Source of the DNA: Acidimicrobiia bacterium
Lineage (GTDB): Bacteria > Actinomycetota > Acidimicrobiia > Acidimicrobiales > Bin134
Direction of reading: 5' to 3'
Assembly: GCA_022821105.1 (NCBI GenBank)
Contig: JAJEEH010000104.1
Location: 1-32,666, forward strand
DNA: 32,666 bases
Shown: piece after piece, positions 23,367 through 29,086 of the stretch
Layout: each line of letters starts with the position of its first letter
Numbering within the stretch: position 1 is the stretch's first letter
Notes under the pieces: generated by a model
Database searches by the model: none
What the model saw: the letters and a program-made list of their open reading frames with translations, nothing else
Told to the model about the DNA's origin: nothing
Made by a program: the position numbers and the translations under genes

Positions 23367-24509
23367 CTAGGCAGGCACTTCCACCCGGTACAGCTTCTCG
23401 GCGTTGCCCCAGAGGAGCTGGTGGCGCTCTTCGGGGGAGAAGTGTCCGAGGCTGGCTGCGATCTTCTCCTCCACGTTGTCGTAGAGACAGGTGGGGTGGG
23501 GGAAGTCGGTCTCGAACAGCACGTTGTCGAGCGGAATCCGGCCGCCGAGCAAGTCCTGGGGGGCGGACTCCTCGAACCAGAACGTGGTGTACACCTGCCC
23601 GGAGAAGTACTCGCTGGGCAGTCGGTCGAACTCGGGCCGGTCATTCATGCCGCCGCCCTCGACAAACTGGTTGTCCACCGCCTCGAGCATGAAGGGCAGC
23701 CAGCCGATGCCCGACTCCACCGACACCACCTTCAGCTTGGGGTAGCGGGGGAGCACCCCCGACAGCAGCAGGTCGCACACCTGGATGCCGTTCTTGGTGA
23801 ACAGGTCCACCGATTGCAGGGCGTAAGCCTCGGCGAAACCCCGGCGCTCCACCCGATTGTGGTCCCAGTTGAACTCGCCGCTGCCGATGTGGAACGACAC
23901 CACCATGTCGCAGTCGCACACCGCCGACCAGAACGGATCCCAATGGGACTCGCCCAGATAGGGCAGGCCGAAAACCTGGGGCTCGCCGGTGAAGTTCACA
24001 CTCCGGTAGCCCATTGCCGCGCACCGCTGTACTTCGGCCACCGCATTGTCCACGTCCCAGAACGGGGTGGCCATCGACGGGATGAGGCGGCGGTCATCGG
24101 CGCTGCACCATTCGGAGAGGAAATCGTTGTAGGCCCGGACGCACTCGTACTTCAGCTCGGCGTCTTCGATGGACAAGAACTTCTGGGCGCCGAACCCTCC
24201 GACGTTGGGGTACAGAACTTCAGCCCACACTCCTCGCTGGTCCATCAGCTCGAGGCGGGCCTGGGCGTCAAAGGCCGCCGGGTGTACCTCGTGGTAGCCG
24301 GCGGGCGAGTCGGGCATCGGCTTTGACCACCCGGCGGGGGCCGTCGGGCCCACCGCACCGACGCGGTCGTCGCCCAACAGCCATATCTGGCGGCCGTCGA
24401 TCTCCTCGACTCTGGGAACGTGGTCGCGGTGGCGGGCGGCCACTCGGCTGGTCCAGGTGTCGGCCGGCTCGGTGATATGGGTGTCGACATCGATGATCGA
24501 ATAGGCCAT
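23367..24509 (-). CDS. Amidohydrolase-family (TIM-barrel) metal-dependent hydrolase or decarboxylase
   Basis: A 380-residue amidohydrolase-2 family protein, a TIM barrel with a mononuclear metal site, as in ACMS or orsellinate/resorcylate decarboxylases and related hydrolases. The N-terminal metal motif is IIDVDTHITEP (DxH). VVSFHIGSGEFNW supplies the central His, and FETDFPHPTC carries the catalytic Asp. YRSVNFTGEPQVFGLPYLGE fits the family. The ATG at 24509 gives the usual MAYSIIDVD opening; an upstream extension to 24569 is less likely. It is divergent from glnS and could be co-transcribed with the FAD oxidoreductase, though a hairpin separates the two. The substrate, perhaps an aromatic acid or ring-cleavage product, is inference. 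Confidence 0.8.
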   Translation of the reverse strand: MAYSIIDVDTHITEPADTWTSRVAARHRDHVPRVEEIDGRQIWLLGDDRVGAVGPTAPAGWSKPMPDSPAGYHEVHPAAFDAQARLELMDQRGVWAEVLYPNVGGFGAQKFLSIEDAELKYECVRAYNDFLSEWCSADDRRLIPSMATPFWDVDNAVAEVQRCAAMGYRSVNFTGEPQVFGLPYLGESHWDPFWSAVCDCDMVVSFHIGSGEFNWDHNRVERRGFAEAYALQSVDLFTKNGIQVCDLLLSGVLPRYPKLKVVSVESGIGWLPFMLEAVDNQFVEGGGMNDRPEFDRLPSEYFSGQVYTTFWFEESAPQDLLGGRIPLDNVLFETDFPHPTCLYDNVEEKIAASLGHFSPEERHQLLWGNAEKLYRVEVPA

Positions 24510-24532
24510 GTCCCAGTTTCTCACCAACCGAG

Positions 24533-24543
24533 CGCATAATGCG
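24533..24543. promoter_or_regulatory. Candidate -10/palindrome in the amidohydrolase-glnS gap
   Basis: CGCAT-A-ATGCG, an 11-bp palindrome, lies midway between the two divergent starts and contains CATAAT, close to a -10 hexamer reading toward glnS. No convincing -35 at 17 bp was found in either direction. Confidence 0.28.
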
Positions 24544-24580
24544 TTGCCGGTCGGTCCGAAATCGGTCAAGGATGGTGGAT

Positions 24581-26284
24581 ATGAGCAATGCCGGGAACCC
24601 GGGAGGAGATGAGCCCGGCGAGCGCAGCGACTTCATCCGCAGTCTGATCCGCCAGGACATCGCCGATGGCGTCTATGGCGGCCGCGTGCAGACTCGATTC
24701 CCGCCCGAGCCCAACGGTTATCTCCATATCGGCCACGCCAAGTCGATCTGCTTGAACTTCGACTTGGCCGCCGAATTCGGAGGCACCTGCAACCTGCGAT
24801 TCGACGACACCAACCCCGAGACCGAGCGGGCCGACTTCGTGGCCGCCATCGAGGAGGACATCGCCTGGCTGGGCTACGAATCCGACCGGGGCACCCTGTA
24901 CGCCTCCGACTACTTCGAGCAGCTCTACCAGTGGGCTGAGTACCTCATTCGGGCCGGGCTGGCCTACGTGGACGACCAGGACGCCGAGGCCATCTCTGAG
25001 AAGCGGGGCAGCTTCACCGAGCCGGGTACCGACAGCCCGTGGCGCAACCGCACCGTCGAGGAGAACCTCGACCTGTTCCGGCGGATGGCGGCCGGCGAGT
25101 TTGCCGACGGCGAGCGGGTGCTGCGGGCCCGCATCGACATGGTCCATGAGAACATGCTCATGCGCGACCCGGTGCTGTACCGGATCCGCCACGCGAGCCA
25201 TCATCGCACCGGGGAGAAGTGGTGCATCTACCCCACCTACGACTGGGCCCACGGCCAAAGCGACGCGGTGGAGGGGGTGACCAACTCCATCTGCACTCTG
25301 GAGTTCGACGCCCACCGCCCGCTGTACGACTGGTTCTTGGACCACCTCGATCTGCCCGGCGACCGCCCTCGCCAGACCGAGTTCGCCCGCTTGAACATCA
25401 CCCACGCCGTGTTGTCCAAGCGCCGTCTCTCGCAGCTGGTGGACGATGGCCATGTGGACGGCTGGGACGACCCCCGCATGCCCACTTTGCGGGGTCTTCG
25501 CCGCCGGGGCTTCCCGCCCCACGCCATCCGGGAGTTCTGCCGCCACATCGGGGTGGCCCGGGTGGACGGCACCGTGGAAGTGGAGTTGCTGGAGTCGTTC
25601 GTCCGTCGGGAGCTGAACGCCACCGCGCTGCGCCGGATGGCGGTGCTCAACCCGCTGCGGCTGGTGATTGAGAACTACCCCGAGGGCCAAGTGGAGATTC
25701 GAGAGGCGGGCAACAACCCCGAAGACCCCTCAGCCGGCGCCCGGGAGGTGCCATTCACGAGGGAGCTCTATATTGAGCGGGACGACTTCATGCTTGATCC
25801 GCCCCCTAAGTTCTTCAGGTTGTCACCGGGGCGGGAAGTGCGGCTGCGGTCGGGCTACTTCGTGACTTGCACCGGGGTGGACACCGACCCCGACGGCAAC
25901 GTGACCGCAGTCCGCTGCACCTACGACCCCGAGACCGGCTCAGGCCAGGCCCCCGACGGCCGCAAGGTGAAGGCCACCATCCACTGGGTATCGGCCGCCC
26001 ACGCCCTAGAAGGCCAGGCCATCCTTTATGAGCGCCTGTTCACCGACCCCCACCCCGGCGCCGACGGCGCCGACCCCATGGACTCGCTCGACCCCGACTC
26101 GGCCCAGCTCATCGAAGGAGCCCGCTTCGAGCCCGCCATGGCCGACATCTCCCCCGGCCAAGTGGTCCAGTTCGAGCGCCTCGGCTACTTCGCCAGCGAC
26201 CCCGAAACCCCCAACCTGTTCCACCGCACCGTCGGCCTAAGAGACGAATGGGCCCGCATCCAAAAGCGCCAGCGAGGGAAGTAG
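24581..26284 (+). CDS. glnS: Glutamine--tRNA ligase (GlnRS)
   Basis: GlnRS charges tRNA-Gln directly with glutamine using ATP. The 567-residue product has the class I signatures PPEPNGYLHIGHAKS (HIGH at 49-52) and VLSKRRL (KMSKS-like, 277-283). FDDTNPETE, CIYPTYDWAHGQSDAVEGV and EFDAHRPLYDWFL are GlnRS-specific. The C-terminal anticodon-binding beta barrels run from about 350 (REVPFTRELYIERDDFM, and DGRKVKATIHWVSAAHA). ATG 24581 lies 8 nt after AAGGA. Length and motifs separate it from GluRS, which lacks this C-terminal pair. Most actinobacteria instead make Gln-tRNA by the GatCAB amidation route, so a GlnRS here is noteworthy. It converges on the RCC1-repeat gene with a gap of 18 bp. Confidence 0.95.
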   Translation: MSNAGNPGGDEPGERSDFIRSLIRQDIADGVYGGRVQTRFPPEPNGYLHIGHAKSICLNFDLAAEFGGTCNLRFDDTNPETERADFVAAIEEDIAWLGYESDRGTLYASDYFEQLYQWAEYLIRAGLAYVDDQDAEAISEKRGSFTEPGTDSPWRNRTVEENLDLFRRMAAGEFADGERVLRARIDMVHENMLMRDPVLYRIRHASHHRTGEKWCIYPTYDWAHGQSDAVEGVTNSICTLEFDAHRPLYDWFLDHLDLPGDRPRQTEFARLNITHAVLSKRRLSQLVDDGHVDGWDDPRMPTLRGLRRRGFPPHAIREFCRHIGVARVDGTVEVELLESFVRRELNATALRRMAVLNPLRLVIENYPEGQVEIREAGNNPEDPSAGAREVPFTRELYIERDDFMLDPPPKFFRLSPGREVRLRSGYFVTCTGVDTDPDGNVTAVRCTYDPETGSGQAPDGRKVKATIHWVSAAHALEGQAILYERLFTDPHPGADGADPMDSLDPDSAQLIEGARFEPAMADISPGQVVQFERLGYFASDPETPNLFHRTVGLRDEWARIQKRQRGK

Positions 26285-26302
26285 TTCCAGCGAGCAGAGG
26301 AC

Positions 26303-27859
26303 TCAGGGCAGAAGGGCCGCCCGATTGCCGTTGCCCCAACACACCACGGTCTGGTCGGGGCGCAGCCCGCAGACATGCAACCGCCCGGCGGCAAGAGCGG
26401 TAAAGCGCTCGTCTGGGGGCGCAGTCAGTTGGTCGCCGTGGTTGCCGCCCCAGCAGATCGCAGTCTGGTCGGGGCGCACGCCGCATGAATAGAAGGCACC
26501 GGCGGTGACGGCGATGAACTGGCCAGATGGCACTTCAGCTTGTCCTTGGTTGTTGTTGCCCCAGCTGATCGCAGTTTGGTCGGAACGCACGGCGCACGCG
26601 TGCCCCCCGTTCCCCACCGCCACAGACAAGAATGGGGCTTGTTGGGGATCCGGAAGTGATCCCAAGACTGTGGGTTTGCCCCAGCAGGCTACGGAGCGGT
26701 CGGCGCGGAGCCCACACCCCTGCTGTCCGGAAACATCAATGGAAATGAGCGGGTCAGGAGGTGCGTTACCTTCTCCGCTGTCGATGTTGCCCCAGCATTC
26801 AACGCTCTGGTCAACGTATAGTCCGCAGGAGTGCGCTCCCCCTGCGCCAACGCTGATGAACTGACCGAATACCGCGGCGGTCCGACCATGACCACCGTGG
26901 CCCCAGCAGGTCGCAGACTGGTCGATTCGCACTCCGCACGCGTGGCCCGAGCCGGTGCTGATATCGGTGAATTGCCCTTGCGGGACCTCCAGTTGCCCGA
27001 AAGTGTTGTCACCCCAGCATTCAACGGTCTGGTCGGTACGCAAGCCGCAGGTGAAATCCCCTTCAGAAGTGATGGTGGTGAACTTTCCCGTTGGAGCGGC
27101 CATCCGATTGTCGTAATTTCGCCCCCAGCAGACTGCGGAGTGGTCAGGACGCAACCCGCAGGTGTACTCGAAGCCGACGCTCAAGGAAATGAACTGGCCT
27201 TCAGGTGCCCTGGCTTGACCGAAGTTGTTGTTGCCCCAGCAGATTGCGGTTTGGTCGGCTCGCAGCCCGCATGAATGCAAACTACCGACATCGATGGTGA
27301 TGAGTGGCTCTGACGGCACCCCCAGTTGGTTGTAGGTGTTGTCGCCCCAGCACTCAACCGACTGGTCAAGGCGAAGTCCGCAGGTGTGAGCCCGTCCAGC
27401 ACCAACGGCGACGAACTGGCCGGGGGGCTCATCCCTTTCTCCCGCCTGGTTGAATCCCCAGCAGTCCAGAGTTCCATCGGTCAACAGCCCACAGGAGTGC
27501 ATGGTGCCAGAGTCAATGGCAGTGAACTGGCCCTGAGGTGCGTCCAGTTGCCGAAAGTGGTTGTGGCCCCAGCACTCAACGGTCTGGCTGGGGCGAAGCC
27601 CGCAAGTGAAGCGGCCGCCTCCCGATAGAGCGTTGAACTCACCTTCAGGCGCCGAGGTTTGATCCGCGATGTTCTCCCCCCAGCACTCAACGGTCTGGTC
27701 AGGGCGCAGGCCGCACGCGTGGTAGTTGCCAGCGGCAAGGGCAGTGAACTCGCCTGATGGCGCATTGAGTTCCCCTTGGGAATTGCTGCCCCAGCAGACA
27801 ACAGTCTGGTCAGTGCGCAACCCGCACGTGTGGTCTGCTCCCGCGGCAAGTTGGATATA
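26303..27859 (-). repeat. Tandem ~111-bp coding repeats (RCC1-like), about 14 units
   Basis: Within the RCC1-protein gene a ~111-bp unit recurs about 14 times, seen on the plus strand as CCCCAGCA...TGGTCGG...CGCAGCCCGCA blocks. Copies are diverged at many positions but keep phase, showing expansion by duplication. One unit (near 26,555-26,595) has TGG preceded by Ser instead of Cys (AISWG). Confidence 0.85.
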
Positions 27860-28447
27860 CCGGTCGTCGGCGGTGGGAGCAGCAACCGGCTGTAACTCTG
27901 GGGACTCGGGCTGGGAAGACTCGGATGCCGTATCTTCTTGCTGGGCCTCCTCTGGCGTTGCCGTCGGCTCAGGGTTTGGTTCGGATTCGATGTCTGTGGT
28001 TTGAGTTTCCTCCGTTGGCCCAGAGTCCTGTTCCGGTTCAGTTGTCGATTCCGGTGTAGGGGCCTGCTCGGCGAGAGGGGTCGGTTTCGGAGCGGGAGTT
28101 TGCTCGGGGGTGGTCGCAGGGGCTGGAGGAGCTAGGTCTCCGCCCCTGGTCTCGGGAGGTTCATTTTCTTGGGCTGGGTCGCCATCTTCAGGTTGGGGGG
28201 TGGCATCAAAGTCGTCATTGGTATCGAAAAATTGCGTCTCTAGAGGGGCTTCGTTGTTGTTGGCGATGGCCTGAACGCTGACGATGATGGCGGCGACCAG
28301 GGCGAGCACAGTGATCCCGGCACCCAGCCGCTGGTTTCGCCGACGTCGCCGGGCGCGAGCGCGGATCTCACCCATCGACGACTGCTCGACTCGAATGCCG
28401 CCCGCTCTTCGGTCGAAATGGTCTCTTAGTTCGTCGTCAATTCCCAC
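26303..28447 (-). CDS. Membrane-anchored RCC1-repeat protein, partner of the ECF sigma factor
   Basis: A 714-residue predicted single-pass membrane protein. Residues 1-41 are short, charged and probably cytoplasmic (VGIDDELRDHFDRRAGGIR, then a run of Arg). Residues ~42-62 form a transmembrane helix (GAGITVLALVAAIIVSVQAI). Residues ~65-195 are a Pro/Glu/Thr/Ala-rich linker, and residues ~197-714 are about 14 repeats of ~37 residues with the consensus HxCGLRxDQTVxCWGxN, like RCC1 propeller repeats. Most repeats carry a Cys pair, probably disulfide-bonded outside the cell. The GTG at 28447 has GGAGG six bases upstream and overlaps the sigma factor stop by 11 bp, implying coupled translation. By position it would be the anti-sigma or sensor partner, but it has no recognisable zinc anti-sigma domain. 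That role is inferred from location and topology only. Confidence 0.82.
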   Translation of the reverse strand: MGIDDELRDHFDRRAGGIRVEQSSMGEIRARARRRRRNQRLGAGITVLALVAAIIVSVQAIANNNEAPLETQFFDTNDDFDATPQPEDGDPAQENEPPETRGGDLAPPAPATTPEQTPAPKPTPLAEQAPTPESTTEPEQDSGPTEETQTTDIESEPNPEPTATPEEAQQEDTASESSQPESPELQPVAAPTADDRYIQLAAGADHTCGLRTDQTVVCWGSNSQGELNAPSGEFTALAAGNYHACGLRPDQTVECWGENIADQTSAPEGEFNALSGGGRFTCGLRPSQTVECWGHNHFRQLDAPQGQFTAIDSGTMHSCGLLTDGTLDCWGFNQAGERDEPPGQFVAVGAGRAHTCGLRLDQSVECWGDNTYNQLGVPSEPLITIDVGSLHSCGLRADQTAICWGNNNFGQARAPEGQFISLSVGFEYTCGLRPDHSAVCWGRNYDNRMAAPTGKFTTITSEGDFTCGLRTDQTVECWGDNTFGQLEVPQGQFTDISTGSGHACGVRIDQSATCWGHGGHGRTAAVFGQFISVGAGGAHSCGLYVDQSVECWGNIDSGEGNAPPDPLISIDVSGQQGCGLRADRSVACWGKPTVLGSLPDPQQAPFLSVAVGNGGHACAVRSDQTAISWGNNNQGQAEVPSGQFIAVTAGAFYSCGVRPDQTAICWGGNHGDQLTAPPDERFTALAAGRLHVCGLRPDQTVVCWGNGNRAALLP

Positions 28448-28970
28448 GGGGATCCTCCACAAGATCGGCGAGGCGGTCGAGGGCGCGGCTGAGCCGGCTC
28501 TTGACCGTTCCCGGAGCGATGTTCAGGGCTTCCGCGATCTGGCGCTCCGACCAGTCGAGGTAGAAGCTGAGCACCACAACCGAACGCTGGCCCGCGGAAA
28601 GCTGGGCCAGTGCCGTGTCCAGTCGGTTGACAACTCCCAGCGCGACATCTTGGCCATCCCGCGGTGCGGGCAACGGCCTGCCGTGGAGCTTGCGTAGAAG
28701 GGAGCGGGCCCAATTGAGCCCCACTCGGTACACCCAACCGGCAGGGTTTTGATACTTGCCCACCGTGGTCCAGCGCTGGTACGCCCTGGTCATCGCCTCG
28801 GCGGCGGCCTCATGGGCCAGGTCTACGTCGCCAAGCGTTAGCGACAGAGCCCGACAGACACTGTCGTGATGCCGTCGATAGAAGACCTCAAAGTCGGGCA
28901 CACCCTCTCTTCGAAGCTCGGAGAACTCAATCTCCTCCGTCGCACCGTCGTCCGGGCTTCCCCCTCGCAT
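28437..28970 (-). CDS. ECF-type RNA polymerase sigma factor
   Basis: A ~177-residue sigma-70 family ECF factor directing RNA polymerase to a small stress or envelope regulon. Region 2 is FEVFYRRHHDSVCRALSLTL, followed by GDVDLAHEAAAEAMTRAYQRW (the -10-binding region). The linker runs PAGWVYRVGLNWARSLLRK. Region 4 is ALAQLSAGQRSVVVLSFYLD, then WSERQIAEALNIAPGTVKSR, with the helix-turn-helix that binds -35. ATG 28970 is proposed since the ECF-like promoter just upstream would give a very short leader; GTG 28982 is the alternative. Its stop overlaps the RCC1-membrane-protein start, the classic sigma/anti-sigma gene arrangement. Autoregulation is suggested by GGAACC-N16-CGTTT upstream. Confidence 0.92.
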   Translation of the reverse strand: MRGGSPDDGATEEIEFSELRREGVPDFEVFYRRHHDSVCRALSLTLGDVDLAHEAAAEAMTRAYQRWTTVGKYQNPAGWVYRVGLNWARSLLRKLHGRPLPAPRDGQDVALGVVNRLDTALAQLSAGQRSVVVLSFYLDWSERQIAEALNIAPGTVKSRLSRALDRLADLVEDPRGN

Positions 28971-28990
28971 GGCTCCGTCCACTGCTATCT

Positions 28991-29017
28991 AAACGCCTGA
29001 GACCTCTCCTTGGTTCC
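28991..29017 (-). promoter_or_regulatory. ECF-type promoter of the sigma factor gene
   Basis: On the minus strand GGAACC (29017-29012) and CGTTT (28995-28991) are separated by 16 bp, close to the GGAAC/CGTT consensus of many ECF-dependent promoters. A start site about 7-10 bp downstream would fall near 28,983, just before the sigma factor start codon. This suggests the sigma factor activates its own operon. Confidence 0.6.
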
Positions 29018-29061
29018 GTCTGTCCCAGGCTCAAACCTACGGGGCGCGAACACTAGCTGAA

Positions 29062-29078
29062 CAAGCTGTTGTAGCTTG
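29062..29078. promoter_or_regulatory. Inverted repeat before the low-GC lipoprotein gene
   Basis: CAAGCT-GTTGT-AGCTTG is a perfect 6-bp dyad with a 5-bp centre, ending 8 bp before the lipoprotein ATG. It may be an operator or a leader hairpin near the ribosome-binding site. No strong Shine-Dalgarno sequence is visible. Confidence 0.3.
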
Positions 29079-29086
29079 CTGATCGG

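Noticed and set aside
26303-27859. Possible CRISPR array from regular repeats
   Set aside because: The ~111-bp repeats are in-frame protein repeats with diverged sequence, not short identical repeats with unique spacers.
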